Positions 35,660 through 44,748 of a stretch of DNA of 64,000 bases are shown here, in pieces. The position numbers and the translations under genes are program-made. The stretch comes from JAHIJO01 sp964486075 (lineage in GTDB: Bacteria > Verrucomicrobiota > Kiritimatiellia > JAAZAB01). Numbering within the stretch: the stretch's first letter is position 1; every line of letters begins with the position of its first letter. The notes beneath the pieces were generated by a model. The model was not told the origin of the DNA. It did no database searches and saw only the letters and a list, made by a program, of their open reading frames with translations. The DNA is taken from the NCBI GenBank assembly GCA_964486075.1, contig CAZALU010000004.1:9687-73686 (forward strand). Reading direction: 5' to 3'.

Positions 35660-36628
35660 TTGCAACATATACCCCACACCGCGCAGATTTGCAGACAAAG
35701 CGGCCACCCCTCTGATGAGCAAGGGATGGTCCTGATCCTGACGCTGTGCCTGCTTGGGTTGATCACGGCTCTGGCGATCCAGGCTCAAACGTCCGCGCGC
35801 CTGGCGCTCAGGAGCGCTGAGCATAAGGCCGCACATTCCCAGTTGTTGGCGGCGGCCACGGATGCCGCTTGGGGCGCCTTGACCCTGCTGGCCGGGGATG
35901 ACGACCTGCAGGTGGATCACACCAATGAGCCCTGGGCCAGACCCTTGGATCGGTTCCTGCCGAACGGTCTTGAAACATCAGTCTTGATCGTGGATGAAAA
36001 CAGGAGCTTCGACGTCAACAGCCTTTCCGCCCGCCTGCCGGATACGACGCAACGCCTGCCGGTGGATATAGTCGGCGACCTGCTCGCATTTGAGAATCAG
36101 CCGGACCCCGCGATGCGGGCCCGGGCGCTGAGGGACTGGATTGACCAGGACCATGAAGGCCCCAGGGAGGCGGACTATTACCGGAGCCTGGATCCGCCGC
36201 GGACGATCGCCGATGCGCTTATGGAAAGTCCGCAAGAACTATTCGTGGTGCTGGCCCTGACGGAACCCGGGGGTAGGGCGCCGCCGGGCCTGGTCGTCCT
36301 GCCGGACCGGGCCGCGCGGGTCATGCCGGTCAACTTGAACACGGCCGGGCGCGATGTTATCATGGCGATTCTCGGGCCGCAATCCCGCGGGATGGCAGAG
36401 ACGCTCTGCCGGCTGCGGGATGCCGGCCCGCTGACGTCGCCGGCGCTGGTGAGTCGGCTGTTGAAAACGGGTGCGGAGAATCCGTGGGAAAAATATTTTG
36501 CGGTGCACAGCAGCTTTTTTTCCGTGAGCGCTAGCGCGACGAAGGACAACCGGGCGGCAGAGGTTTATGCGTTGGTCTTCCGCGATGCGCGGGGCGATAT
36601 CGAGATATTGCGTTGGCTGTGCCGATAA
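35660..36628 (+). CDS. gspK: GspK-like type II secretion minor pseudopilin
   Basis: The mature start GMVLILTLCLLGLITALAIQ (from 35723) is a prepilin-type cleavage and membrane segment, with Gly before the hydrophobic stretch. The rest contains the GspK domain: ADAAWGALTLLAG-like N-region, ENRSFDVNSLSARLP, WIDQDHEGPREADYY and VNLNTAGRDVIMAIL, the helix-hairpin-helix-like segment seen in GspK. The start is uncertain: TTG 35660 gives a 22-residue leader, ATG 35726 none. Longer starts (to 35435) would read through repeat-like GC sequence. GspL- and GspM-like genes follow. Confidence 0.72.
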   Translation: MQHIPHTAQICRQSGHPSDEQGMVLILTLCLLGLITALAIQAQTSARLALRSAEHKAAHSQLLAAATDAAWGALTLLAGDDDLQVDHTNEPWARPLDRFLPNGLETSVLIVDENRSFDVNSLSARLPDTTQRLPVDIVGDLLAFENQPDPAMRARALRDWIDQDHEGPREADYYRSLDPPRTIADALMESPQELFVVLALTEPGGRAPPGLVVLPDRAARVMPVNLNTAGRDVIMAILGPQSRGMAETLCRLRDAGPLTSPALVSRLLKTGAENPWEKYFAVHSSFFSVSASATKDNRAAEVYALVFRDARGDIEILRWLCR

Positions 36629-36697
36629 AATTAGCAGACCGGAATTTGTATTGGTCGAACCCGCCTTTGTTGGTATTCTATCCGGCAGAAATCATTT

Positions 36698-38215
36698 ATG
36701 AGTATCGATCACCACACCAATCAGCAAACGTTTGGCGCTCGCTGGTCCGATGCGCGTGGCGAGCCGGGCGAATTCTCGGCCCGCGCTTGCTACGGCGCGA
36801 CCGGGTCGGGCCCAAGCCCGCTGGTCGTCCGCACGCGTCGCGGGGCCGGCGGGCGCATTCGCCATGTCGTGCTGACTGCCGCTGATGCTGCGGCCTGGCG
36901 GCAATGGTTACTCGATAGCGTCCAGTCGGATGCGGCGGTCATCGGTTGCATGGCGGTGCAGGAAAGCCTGACGCTGTGGCTGCAAACGCCGTTTGCCTCT
37001 ATTTCCAAGGCTAAAAAAGTGCTGCCGGCCCTGCTGGATGTCCAACTGCCGTTTCCGCTGGAAAGTTGTCGTTATCATTTTGTGGATATTCGGCGGATGC
37101 CGGACGGCACTACCCATGCCTTGGCGGTTGCGGCACGAGTTGAAAATATCCGGGCGCGACTGGATATCTGTCGGGCCCAGCGCTGGGATCCGATCCTGCT
37201 GGACCATGAAGGCCTGGCGCTTTGGACCCAAAGCCGGGAGGAACATCCCCTGCCGTCGGATGTGCGCCGGATCATTTTGCACGCGGACCTTGATCATGTG
37301 ACGCTTATCGTCGGGCAGGGCGATCGTTATGGGAATGCCCACAGCGTCCAGACGGGCCTGCCGGCGGCGGGCTCCGAATCCCAGGCACCCACGGCCGGAC
37401 TCGTCGGCCGGCTCCAGCGGATCCTGCGTGCTGAAATTCAGGATACGGCGGCAATTCATTGGATGGCGTGTGGTGCCGGCGCGTGCAACGAGCCTTTGAT
37501 CAAGAGCCTGCATCAAGCCTTGGCCGGCGAATGGCCGGGTGTGCTGACTATCCACCGGGAACCGGAAGCGTTTCTGGCCCGGGCTTTGGGTACCCGGGCG
37601 CTGACCCGGGGACCGTTGCGCTGCAACCTGCGATCGCATGCGCAGGCGCATCCCGCCTTGCTCCGGCGGATCCGGGCGCGCAAGCTGACGACAGCAGGGC
37701 TGTTCTTGGCCGTGGGCCTGTTCTTGTGCGGGTTAAACATGGCTTGGCGCCTGCTAACGGCGCAACGGGAGGCCGACCTCAAGCAGGCCGTTTCAAACCT
37801 TGCCGCAGAACTGGCACCCGGGGTAACGATCCAATATGGACAGGAAATTCGCGAAGCTAAAAAAATCGCAGCCCAACGCCTGGAACGGGAGACACCCTTT
37901 CTGGATACCTTTGAGCCGTCGCTGGCCGGCACGCTGGCGGAATTGATCCGGGCCGGGACGGCGCCGAATATGACCTATGAAACACTGACTCTTCAACGCC
38001 AAGGCTTCACGCTGAACGGCGCCAGCGACGATTGGGATCAGTGCGAACGACTGACGGTTCGTTTGCGGGAACTGGGTTATGCCGCGCAACTGGAGCGCCA
38101 TGAAGCCGTTGGTGAGGGCCAAGTGTGTTTTTCCATCAAAGGAGAAAAACGGAATACAGCAGAGACCCGTCCCCGACTCCCTCAAGGCGGGGCGGCTGAT
38201 TTTATTTTCAATTAG
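36698..38215 (+). CDS. GspL/PilM-PilN-like inner-membrane assembly protein
   Basis: 505 residues. The N-terminal about 310 form a cytoplasmic actin-like (PilM/GspL) domain: VQLPFPLESCRYHFVDIRR is the recognisable segment. A single membrane span lies at about 328-348 (TAGLFLAVGLFLCGLNMAW). The C-terminal part after it is coiled-coil then a ferredoxin-like fold typical of GspL/PilN. Such proteins couple the cytoplasmic ATPase ring to the pseudopilus. It stands between GspK-like and GspM-like genes, which supports the call. No GspE, GspD or GspF gene is in the window, so the system's core must be elsewhere. Confidence 0.68.
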   Translation: MSIDHHTNQQTFGARWSDARGEPGEFSARACYGATGSGPSPLVVRTRRGAGGRIRHVVLTAADAAAWRQWLLDSVQSDAAVIGCMAVQESLTLWLQTPFASISKAKKVLPALLDVQLPFPLESCRYHFVDIRRMPDGTTHALAVAARVENIRARLDICRAQRWDPILLDHEGLALWTQSREEHPLPSDVRRIILHADLDHVTLIVGQGDRYGNAHSVQTGLPAAGSESQAPTAGLVGRLQRILRAEIQDTAAIHWMACGAGACNEPLIKSLHQALAGEWPGVLTIHREPEAFLARALGTRALTRGPLRCNLRSHAQAHPALLRRIRARKLTTAGLFLAVGLFLCGLNMAWRLLTAQREADLKQAVSNLAAELAPGVTIQYGQEIREAKKIAAQRLERETPFLDTFEPSLAGTLAELIRAGTAPNMTYETLTLQRQGFTLNGASDDWDQCERLTVRLRELGYAAQLERHEAVGEGQVCFSIKGEKRNTAETRPRLPQGGAADFIFN

Positions 38216-38311
38216 GATAATATTTATTGAGCGTCATTTAGCGTTTTTCGCGGGCAAATTATTTGGGTTGCGGGCACAGCCAGCCTTAGGGAATGGAGCG
38301 CAAAAGATTTT

Positions 38312-38809
38312 ATGAAAACGAACATGCTGCATTATCTTGCCGCTGCCGCTGCCTTGGCCCTGGCGGTGGGAATAGGATGGACCGTGTTCTCGATACGGCA
38401 GGCCGCGGAGCTGACGCGGCGCCTCAAGAGCCGGGTGGCGACGTTGGTCGAACTGCAGGCCATGCAGCGCGGTCAGGATCGATATGCCGCGGCGGTCCGG
38501 GCCTTTGAGACCTTATCCAACGCGGCGCCAGCGTCCTTGGCAGGCCTGGCCGCGGCGGCGGTGACCAATACCGTTCCCGATATAAGGGATCTTGAAACCA
38601 GGATCCTGGAACGGGGGTGGACCCTGACGCGTGCGGAAGTGATTTTCAACGACATCAATCTGGATCAGCTCCCGGCGTTTTTGTGTGCCGTTGAATCCAG
38701 ACGTCCGCCCTGGCGCCTGACGGAATGTGCAATCACGGCTTCCACCCGGGCCGACGGCTGCGGGCGAGTGGTCCTGGTCCTGGATGCGGTCGGTAGATCG
38801 ACGCAATGA
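38312..38809 (+). CDS. GspM/PilO-like inner-membrane protein
   Basis: 165 residues. One N-terminal membrane span (about 7-28, LAAAAALALAVGIGWTVFSI), then a coiled-coil stretch rich in Arg/Glu/Leu, then a small alpha/beta domain ending in strand-like VVLVLDAVGR. This is the layout of GspM/PilO, which bind GspL/PilN. The assignment rests on size, topology and position rather than a clear motif. A weak GGAG lies about 14 nt upstream of ATG 38312. The last gene of the K-L-M-like set. Confidence 0.55.
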   Translation: MKTNMLHYLAAAAALALAVGIGWTVFSIRQAAELTRRLKSRVATLVELQAMQRGQDRYAAAVRAFETLSNAAPASLAGLAAAAVTNTVPDIRDLETRILERGWTLTRAEVIFNDINLDQLPAFLCAVESRRPPWRLTECAITASTRADGCGRVVLVLDAVGRSTQ

Positions 38810-38871
38810 AACGCGTTACCAGGTCGGATTATGGTAAAGCTCCGTAAATAAATGGCATATATAAGTAGAAC

Positions 38872-38906
38872 CTGGATTTTGTGCCGAGCCGGCGCAAAAT
38901 TCAGGT
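38872..38906. repeat. Dispersed hairpin repeat, family G
   Basis: CCTGGATTTTGTGCC-GAGCC-GGCGCAAAATTCAGG, a 15-bp stem with two mismatches. A diverged relative (TGAATTGTGCGACGAGC followed by TGGCGTAAAATTCA) is at 54831-54862. Confidence 0.5.
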
Positions 38907-38984
38907 AATAGATTGTTTATTTACACAAACTCTTGCGAGTTGGCTTCTTCGAGAGGGTGACGGTCAAAGGTTCCCCGTTTTAGT

Positions 38985-39013
38985 TTGGCGTTAGAACCGG
39001 TTTTTTGTATACT
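38985..39013 (+). promoter_or_regulatory. Possible sigma-70-type promoter upstream of der
   Basis: TTGGCG at 38985-38990 and TATACT at 39008-39013 are 17 bp apart, and the spacer is T-rich at its end. It would give a leader of about 150 nt for der. Confidence 0.4.
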
Positions 39014-39073
39014 TAAACTAATTGCAAAAGTCCCATAGACGCTATCCCGATTATTAAAAGATCGGGACGTTCC

Positions 39074-39087
39074 TGTCAGCGCTGACA
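39074..39087. promoter_or_regulatory. Perfect 14-bp palindrome in the der leader
   Basis: TGTCAGCGCTGACA, perfectly self-complementary, flanked by CC and ACAGG. It resembles a dimeric regulator site in form. It lies downstream of the putative promoter, where bound protein could block transcription. No regulator for it is known in the window. Confidence 0.35.
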
Positions 39088-39171
39088 ACAGGTGTCCTTT
39101 TTAGGGGATTTTTACAACTGACTCACTTCTTTAACGGTCGTCATTGGCGGGCCGGATGAGGTAACCGATTT

Positions 39172-40551
39172 ATGGCCCATGCTTTAATATCTCGGCGTGT
39201 AATGGCGATCGTCGGCCGGCCCAACGTAGGCAAGTCGTCGGTTTTTAACTACCTGGCCGGTCGGCGCATTGCCATCGTTCACGAAGAACGCGGAGTCACT
39301 CGCGACCGGCTGGTCGAGGAAGTCGAGTGGGAAGAGAACCGCTTCGAGCTGATCGATACCGGCGGGCTTGGCCGCTTGGAGCCGGCGCCGGGCGCAATGC
39401 CGGCCGCGCTTGCGGAAATCGAACAGGGCGTCCGTTACCAGGCGGAGGCGGCGATCCGGGACGCGGCGTCCATTATTTTCGTCACCGACGTGCAAATCGG
39501 CATTCTGCCGCAGGACGAAGAGGTCGCCGCGCTACTCCGTCGCAGCGGGCGCCCCGTGTTCCTTGCCGCCAACAAGGCGGACGCTCCGGCGCGCGATGCG
39601 GCTGTCGCGGATTTTGCCCGGCTCGGGTTCCCGGCCTTCCCGGTTTCGGTCCTGCATCGTCGTGGATTCGAACCCTTAATGCGGGCGGCGATCGGTGCGC
39701 TGCCGCCGGGCGAGAACCCGACCGCGGCGAACCCGCTGAGGGTTGTCTTTGTCGGCCGGCCCAATGTCGGCAAGTCCTCCGTGGTCAACCGGCTCCTGCG
39801 CAGTGAGCGCGTGATCGTGTCCGCCCAGCCCGGCACCACGCGGGACAGCATCAGCGTTCCGTTCGTCGTCGGCCGCGACGCCCTGGCGCGGCATTATATT
39901 TTGACTGACACGGCCGGTTTGCGTCGTGCCGGCAAAATTCCGGGTAGGGTAGATCGGCTCGGTGTGGCGCGGACCGAACAGAGCATCGGCCGGGCGGATG
40001 TCACAGGGCTGGTGCTGGATGCGGCGCAGGGTCCGACAGCGCAGGACAAGATCATCGCCGCCCGCATCCTGGAATCCCGGAGAGGCTGCGTACTGGTCGT
40101 CAACAAGTGGGACTTGGCGGGGAACGTGTCGGAAGCGTGTTATCGGACCGCCTTGCGACAGGCCATGCCGTTCTGCGATTTCATGCCCGTGGTGTTTGTC
40201 TCGGCCAAAACCGGATGCAACATACGACGCCTGGTGGACACAATCGATAGCGTCGCCCTGCATCTTCAGACGCCCTTGCCCACCGGTGTTTTAAACCGCG
40301 TGATCATGGATGCCTGCGCAAAGATACAACCGCCGCTGGTCCAGGGAAAACGATTAAAAATTTTTTATGCGACGCAGGCGGCCACGCGTCCGCCGGCTGT
40401 GCTGTTGTTCGTCAATGATCCCCACCGTATGCTGCCGGCGTTCCAGACATATTTACTCCGGCGCTTGCGTTCGGCTTTTGGGCTGGAAGGCGTGCCGCTG
40501 TCCCTGCAGCTGCGGGCGCGCCGTCCGCCGGCGGACAGTCTTGAAAAATAA
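39172..40551 (+). CDS. der: Ribosome-assembly GTPase Der (EngA)
   Basis: 459 residues with the two tandem GTPase domains unique to Der. Domain 1 has GRPNVGKSSVFN (G1), the RGVTRDR switch, DTGG (G3) and NKAD (G4). Domain 2 has GRPNVGKSSVVN, PGTTRDSISVP, DTAGLR and NKWD. The C-terminal KH-like domain follows, ending with the usual basic tail. It acts in 50S subunit assembly. ATG 39172 is used; Met11 is a possible alternative closer to the G1 motif. Confidence 0.96.
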   Translation: MAHALISRRVMAIVGRPNVGKSSVFNYLAGRRIAIVHEERGVTRDRLVEEVEWEENRFELIDTGGLGRLEPAPGAMPAALAEIEQGVRYQAEAAIRDAASIIFVTDVQIGILPQDEEVAALLRRSGRPVFLAANKADAPARDAAVADFARLGFPAFPVSVLHRRGFEPLMRAAIGALPPGENPTAANPLRVVFVGRPNVGKSSVVNRLLRSERVIVSAQPGTTRDSISVPFVVGRDALARHYILTDTAGLRRAGKIPGRVDRLGVARTEQSIGRADVTGLVLDAAQGPTAQDKIIAARILESRRGCVLVVNKWDLAGNVSEACYRTALRQAMPFCDFMPVVFVSAKTGCNIRRLVDTIDSVALHLQTPLPTGVLNRVIMDACAKIQPPLVQGKRLKIFYATQAATRPPAVLLFVNDPHRMLPAFQTYLLRRLRSAFGLEGVPLSLQLRARRPPADSLEK

Positions 40552-40613
40552 ATCCTTTTTTTTCTTGGCACCCACAACAGGTAGTGGTAAGAGAAGGGTG
40601 TATTAAAGAGTAG

Positions 40614-40630
40614 GTAGCATATATAGTGTT
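40614..40630 (+). promoter_or_regulatory. Weak NrdR-box-like site upstream of nrdJ
   Basis: GTAGCATATATAGTGTT matches the right half of the NrdR box (ATATATWGTGT) perfectly but the left half poorly. It is about 60 bp upstream of nrdJ. I found no convincing second box. Confidence 0.25.
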
Positions 40631-40689
40631 TTAAAACTGACCTGTAGAAGTGTAATTAACTGCCCGGATGCTGTTTAGGAGAAGGTGCC

Positions 40690-43605
40690 ATGCTGGATGC
40701 GCGCGAATCTGTTGATTTAACATTAAAACTTGATGATCTGATTGTAGAAGACAGGTCGGCCAAATCTAATTCACGAACGAGGAACCCCAGAAAAGATGCC
40801 ATGAATCCGTCACGCTCCAAAACGCCTAAAGGTTTAAAAATCGCTCCGCTTTTCACGCGCCCAGGCGTGCATCCTTTCGACGAGATCGAATGGGAGCACC
40901 GCAAGGCGGTCATCAAAAACGACAAGGGTGAGACCGTGTTCGAGGAAGATGACGTGGAGGTGCCGAAAAACTGGTCCATGCTGGCGGCCAACGTGGTGTC
41001 GTCAAAGTATTTTTACGGTCCCCGCGACGCGGATGTTCGCGAGAAATCGGTACGCCAGGTGGTGCACCGCGTGGCGCGCACCATCACCGATTGGGGCGTG
41101 AAAGACGGCTACTTCGAGACTACGGAAGACGCCGAGACATTTTACAACGAGCTGGCGCATATCTGCGTCAACCAGTATGGTGCGTTCAACAGTCCGGTCT
41201 GGTTCAACGTCGGCCTGCACCAGGTCTACGGGGTAAGCTCCAACAACACGGCCAGTTATTACTGGAACCCTGAAGCCGAGCGGATCGAACGCGCGGCCGA
41301 TTCCTACCAGCATCCTCAGTCGTCCGCTTGTTTTATTCAAGCCGTGGCGGACACGATGGAGGACATCATGCGCTTGGCCAGTTCGGAGGCGATGTTATTC
41401 AAGTACGGGTCGGGGACGGGTACGGATCTGAGCACGATCCGGAGCAGCCACGAGAAGCTATCGGGCGGCGGGACACCCTCCGGGCCGTTGAGCTTCATGC
41501 GCGTTTTCGACCAGGTGGCCGCCGTGATCAAGTCCGGTGGCAAAACGCGGCGGGCCGCCAAGATGCAAAGCCTGCGGGTGGATCACCCGGATATCATGGA
41601 ATTTATTGCCTGCAAGGTCAACGAAGAGAAAAAGGCGCACGCCCTGATCAAGGCCGGCTATGACGGATCCTTCAACGGCGAGGCCTATTCCTCGGTCATG
41701 TTCCAGAACGCCAATCTCTCGATCAGGGTTGTGGACGATTTCATGAACGCCGCGCTGGCCGGCACGGCATGGCAGACGCGCGCGGTGACGACCGGTGAAA
41801 TTGCCGAAACGCTGGATGCCCGCAAGGTGCTGCAGGCTATCGCGCAAGCCGCCCATACCTGCGGCGATCCCGGGGTGCAATATGATACCACTATCAACCG
41901 CTGGCATACCTGTCCCAACAGCGGGCGGATCAACGCCAGCAATCCCTGCTCGGAATACATGTTTGTTGACAACAGCGCCTGCAATCTGGCCTCAATCAAC
42001 CTGATGAAGTTTTCGGATGAACAGCATGCGTTTGACGTCAAACGGTTCCAGCAAACGGTGCGGATTCTGATCATAGCCCAGGACATTCTGGTGGATAATG
42101 GCAGCTACCCTACCGCAGAGATTGCTAGGAACTCCCATCAGTTCCGTCCGCTCGGGCTGGGTTACGCCAACTTGGGTGCATTGATCATGAGTCTTGGCAA
42201 ACCATACGACAGCGATGCGGGGCGCGCCTTCGCCGGTGTCGTGACATCCCTACTGACGGGGTACGCCTATGCCGTTTCTGCGGAACTCGCCGCGAGCAAG
42301 GGTGTTTTCGAGGAGTATGCCAAGAACAGCGAGCCGATGCTGGCCGTTATCGATATGCACCGCGCCGCCGTGGACCGGATCCCGACCGATGCCGGGCTCG
42401 CCGCCATGATCCGCGAAAGCCGGCAGACTTGGGATCGGGTTATCGAACTCGGCAAGCGTCAGGGATTCCGGAACGCGCAGGTCAGCGTGCTGGCGCCGAC
42501 CGGCACCATCGGCTTTATGATGGATTGCGACACGACCGGCGTCGAGCCGGATATCGCGCTGGTGAAATACAAACAGCTGGCCGGTGGCGGCATGTTCAAA
42601 ATCGTGAACCAGTCGCTGGAGACTACCCTGCGGCGCTTGGGCTATACGCCGGACCAGTCGCGAGTGATCATCCAGCATGTCAATGAAAAGGACACGATCG
42701 AGGAGGCGCCGGGCCTGCATTCCGATCATCTCAATATCTTTGACTGCGCGTTCAAGCCCCGGCAGGGAAGCCGGTTTATCGACTATCACGCCCACTTGAA
42801 GATGATGGCGGCGGTGCAGCCGTTTCTCTCGGGCGCGATCAGCAAGACGATCAATATGTCATCGACCGCTACGCTCCAGGATATCGTCCAGGTCTTCCAG
42901 GAAGGCTGGCAGTTGGGACTCAAGGCCGTGGCGGTCTACCGCGACGGATCCAAGGGGATTCAGCCGGTATCCGTTAATAAAGCGGAGGCAGCTGAGGCCG
43001 AACCTGATGTTACAGTTGTCAACAAGCCGTTCCGACGACGCATGCCTGCCACGCGGCAGTCGATCACCCATAAATTCGAAGTCGCCGGGCACCAGGGCTA
43101 TCTGACTGTTGGCCTTTATGACGACGGTGCGCCGGGGGAGCTCTTCATTACGATGGCCAAGGAAGGCAGCACTGTGGGCGGTATCATGGATGCGTTTGGC
43201 ACGGCGATTTCCATGTGCCTGCAATACGGTGTGCCCGCCGGCACGCTGACCGAAAAATTCAGCCATAGCCGCTTCGAGCCCAGCGGTTTCACTAAGAATT
43301 CCGAAATCCCATACGCCACATCGCTAGTCGATTATATCTTCCGCTGGTTGGCGTTTACGTTCCCGGATGGCAAACGCCCGGCCCTTCAATCGCGGCGGCC
43401 CGTGGCTCTGGCGGCTGAAACCGAATCCGCAGTTGCGTCCGCCCCGGCGAGCCCGGCGGTCGCAACCGCCGATGAACGGATTGATGAGCAGTTCAAACAC
43501 TTCCAGGAAGATGCCCCCGCCTGCGATCAATGCGGCGCCATTACCGTGCGCAACGGGTCCTGTTATCGTTGTTTTGTTTGCGGCAGTTCCATGGGATGTT
43601 CATAG
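40690..43605 (+). CDS. nrdJ: Adenosylcobalamin-dependent (class II) ribonucleotide reductase
   Basis: 971 residues. Reduces ribonucleotides using adenosylcobalamin, with or without oxygen. After an N-terminal leader of about 40 residues with no counterpart, motifs include VSSKYFYGPRD, AFNSPVWFNVG, SSACFIQAV, the FKYGSGTGTDLS loop, NPCSEYMFVDNSACNLASIN with the active-site Cys/Glu area, and APTGTIGFMMDCDTTGVEPD. The C-terminal CDQCGAITVRNGSCYRC is a Cys-rich tail with a zinc-ribbon look and a final GSSMGCS. AGGAG lies 8 nt before ATG 40690. B12 must be imported or made; no such genes are here. Confidence 0.95.
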   Translation: MLDARESVDLTLKLDDLIVEDRSAKSNSRTRNPRKDAMNPSRSKTPKGLKIAPLFTRPGVHPFDEIEWEHRKAVIKNDKGETVFEEDDVEVPKNWSMLAANVVSSKYFYGPRDADVREKSVRQVVHRVARTITDWGVKDGYFETTEDAETFYNELAHICVNQYGAFNSPVWFNVGLHQVYGVSSNNTASYYWNPEAERIERAADSYQHPQSSACFIQAVADTMEDIMRLASSEAMLFKYGSGTGTDLSTIRSSHEKLSGGGTPSGPLSFMRVFDQVAAVIKSGGKTRRAAKMQSLRVDHPDIMEFIACKVNEEKKAHALIKAGYDGSFNGEAYSSVMFQNANLSIRVVDDFMNAALAGTAWQTRAVTTGEIAETLDARKVLQAIAQAAHTCGDPGVQYDTTINRWHTCPNSGRINASNPCSEYMFVDNSACNLASINLMKFSDEQHAFDVKRFQQTVRILIIAQDILVDNGSYPTAEIARNSHQFRPLGLGYANLGALIMSLGKPYDSDAGRAFAGVVTSLLTGYAYAVSAELAASKGVFEEYAKNSEPMLAVIDMHRAAVDRIPTDAGLAAMIRESRQTWDRVIELGKRQGFRNAQVSVLAPTGTIGFMMDCDTTGVEPDIALVKYKQLAGGGMFKIVNQSLETTLRRLGYTPDQSRVIIQHVNEKDTIEEAPGLHSDHLNIFDCAFKPRQGSRFIDYHAHLKMMAAVQPFLSGAISKTINMSSTATLQDIVQVFQEGWQLGLKAVAVYRDGSKGIQPVSVNKAEAAEAEPDVTVVNKPFRRRMPATRQSITHKFEVAGHQGYLTVGLYDDGAPGELFITMAKEGSTVGGIMDAFGTAISMCLQYGVPAGTLTEKFSHSRFEPSGFTKNSEIPYATSLVDYIFRWLAFTFPDGKRPALQSRRPVALAAETESAVASAPASPAVATADERIDEQFKHFQEDAPACDQCGAITVRNGSCYRCFVCGSSMGCS

Positions 43606-43608
43606 AGC

Positions 43609-44121
43609 ATGGCAATGAAATCCATGGAATTGGAAAAATGTAGAGGCTGGAAAAAGGCCGCGATTATGTTGGCAACCGGGTTTGGGCTCGGGCTTGCGCC
43701 CGTGGCGTCCGGAACGGCGGGGACATTGCCGGGCATTTTGCTCCTCTTATTTCTGGCGCCGCTCTGGAACGGCCCCGTAATCTGGCAGGCGATCGCGGCT
43801 GTAGTCCTGGCCTTGCTTGCGATTCCGGTCTGCGAAATCGCCGAGCGTCATTTCGGCAAGACGGACGACGGCCGGATTGTGGCCGATGAATACCTGACCT
43901 TCCCCGTCTGCATGATCGGACTGCCCCTGGTTCCTTGGGTGTTGGCCGTGGCCTTTCTCACCTGCCGCGTGTTCGACGTGCTCAAGCCGTTCCCTGCTCG
44001 CCAACTTCAAGACCTGCCTGGCGGGCTTGGTATCGTGGTCGATGATTTCGTATCTAACCTCTACAGTCTGGCCCTGAATCATCTTATCTTTCAAATCCTC
44101 CTCCGCCTGGGGCCTTTGTAA
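43609..44121 (+). CDS. pgpA: Phosphatidylglycerophosphatase A
   Basis: A 170-residue inner-membrane enzyme that dephosphorylates phosphatidylglycerol phosphate. Signatures are ATGFGLGLAPVASGTAGTLPG at the N-terminus, VADEYLTFPVC, and GGLGIVVDDFVSNLYS at the C-terminus, whose Asp pair is characteristic. About four membrane spans. The gene starts 3 nt after the nrdJ stop, so the two are co-transcribed, though functionally unrelated. Confidence 0.95.
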   Translation: MAMKSMELEKCRGWKKAAIMLATGFGLGLAPVASGTAGTLPGILLLLFLAPLWNGPVIWQAIAAVVLALLAIPVCEIAERHFGKTDDGRIVADEYLTFPVCMIGLPLVPWVLAVAFLTCRVFDVLKPFPARQLQDLPGGLGIVVDDFVSNLYSLALNHLIFQILLRLGPL

Positions 44122-44210
44122 GGAAGCGCTGCGCTGAATCGGTTCAGGGGGGATATCATCCCAGGCTGCTGAGCCCGGCCATGGCCAGCATTTATGAACA
44201 ACTCGATATG

Positions 44211-44235
44211 GGAGGTCCACGCTTCAGCGTGGCTA
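44211..44235. repeat. Dispersed hairpin repeat, family B (diverged, inverted)
   Basis: GGAGGTCCACGCTTCAGCGTGGC, with a CCACG/CGTGG stem; it is the reverse complement, diverged, of the copies at 19708-19735 and 34999-35026. Confidence 0.5.
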
Positions 44236-44370
44236 TCCCCGGGCTTGTTCATGCATACATGTTTCGTGATGGGGCGTAAATTTCTCGGGTAACGCCGGGT
44301 TGTCCGCATTAGCGCCTTATCCGCGCGAAACCGGTATCACAAACAAGGTATCAGGGATTCCGTCTGTGGC

Positions 44371-44389
44371 TGATCCGCCTTCGGCGGCA
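44371..44389. repeat. Dispersed hairpin repeat, family A (fragment)
   Basis: TGATCCGCCTTCGGCGGCA, the GCCGAAGGCGGA-type stem-loop core of family A. Confidence 0.5.
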
Positions 44390-44419
44390 AACCCTGCGTT
44401 ATAGTGTTTCAGACAAATA

Positions 44420-44441
44420 GGCTCCATAGCACAATTTATGG
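44420..44441 (+). repeat. Family E repeat, 22-bp partial copy
   Basis: Begins GGCTCCATAGCACAATTTAT and matches the first 22 bp of the 33-bp repeat at 61448-61480, in the same orientation. Confidence 0.7.
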
Positions 44442-44640
44442 CTTTAAAAAAATCCGAATTATATCCATTTTCAAATCGGCCGCTTGAGGCAGTTTCAGAA
44501 CGGCGTTCGCATCCGAACCCTGCGGCAACCCGCTGTCCACCGCACAAATAGATGGAAAAATTAGGGGAACAATGCTAAAAACTCCACTAACGGGCGAGCA
44601 CTGAAACCAGGCAGACAGGCCGCACCGGTTCAAAAGCTAG

Positions 44641-44722
44641 GCTCCCGTGGCGGAATTGGCAGACGCGCATGGCTTAGGACCATGTCTCTCACGAGGTGAA
44701 GGTTCGAGTCCTTTCGGGAGCA
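44641..44722 (+). tRNA. tRNA-Leu (anticodon UAG)
   Basis: The acceptor stem GCTCCCG pairs with CGGGAGC at the 3' end, followed by discriminator A. The anticodon stem ATGG/CCAT closes the loop CTTAGGA, placing anticodon TAG at 44675-44677. A long variable arm (class II tRNA) and the T-loop GGTTCGAGTCC are present. CCA is not encoded. Confidence 0.95.
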
Positions 44723-44748
44723 CTCATCGCAGCTTGTCCAACAAGCTG

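Larger units (their letters stand above)
38810..39171. other. Intergenic leader region of der
   Basis: About 360 bp. It contains a family G hairpin at 38872-38906, a possible promoter at 38985-39013, and the 14-bp palindrome at 39074-39087. I see no gene. Confidence 0.5.
44122..44640. other. Intergenic region with three repeat fragments before tRNA-Leu
   Basis: About 520 bp with no gene. It holds a diverged family B hairpin (44211-44235), a family A fragment (44371-44389) and a 22-bp family E fragment (44420-44441). A tRNA promoter should lie at about 44560-44630 but is not obvious. Confidence 0.5.

Noticed and set aside
40552..40689. Cobalamin riboswitch upstream of nrdJ
   Set aside because: The gap is too short and there is no recognisable B12-box.
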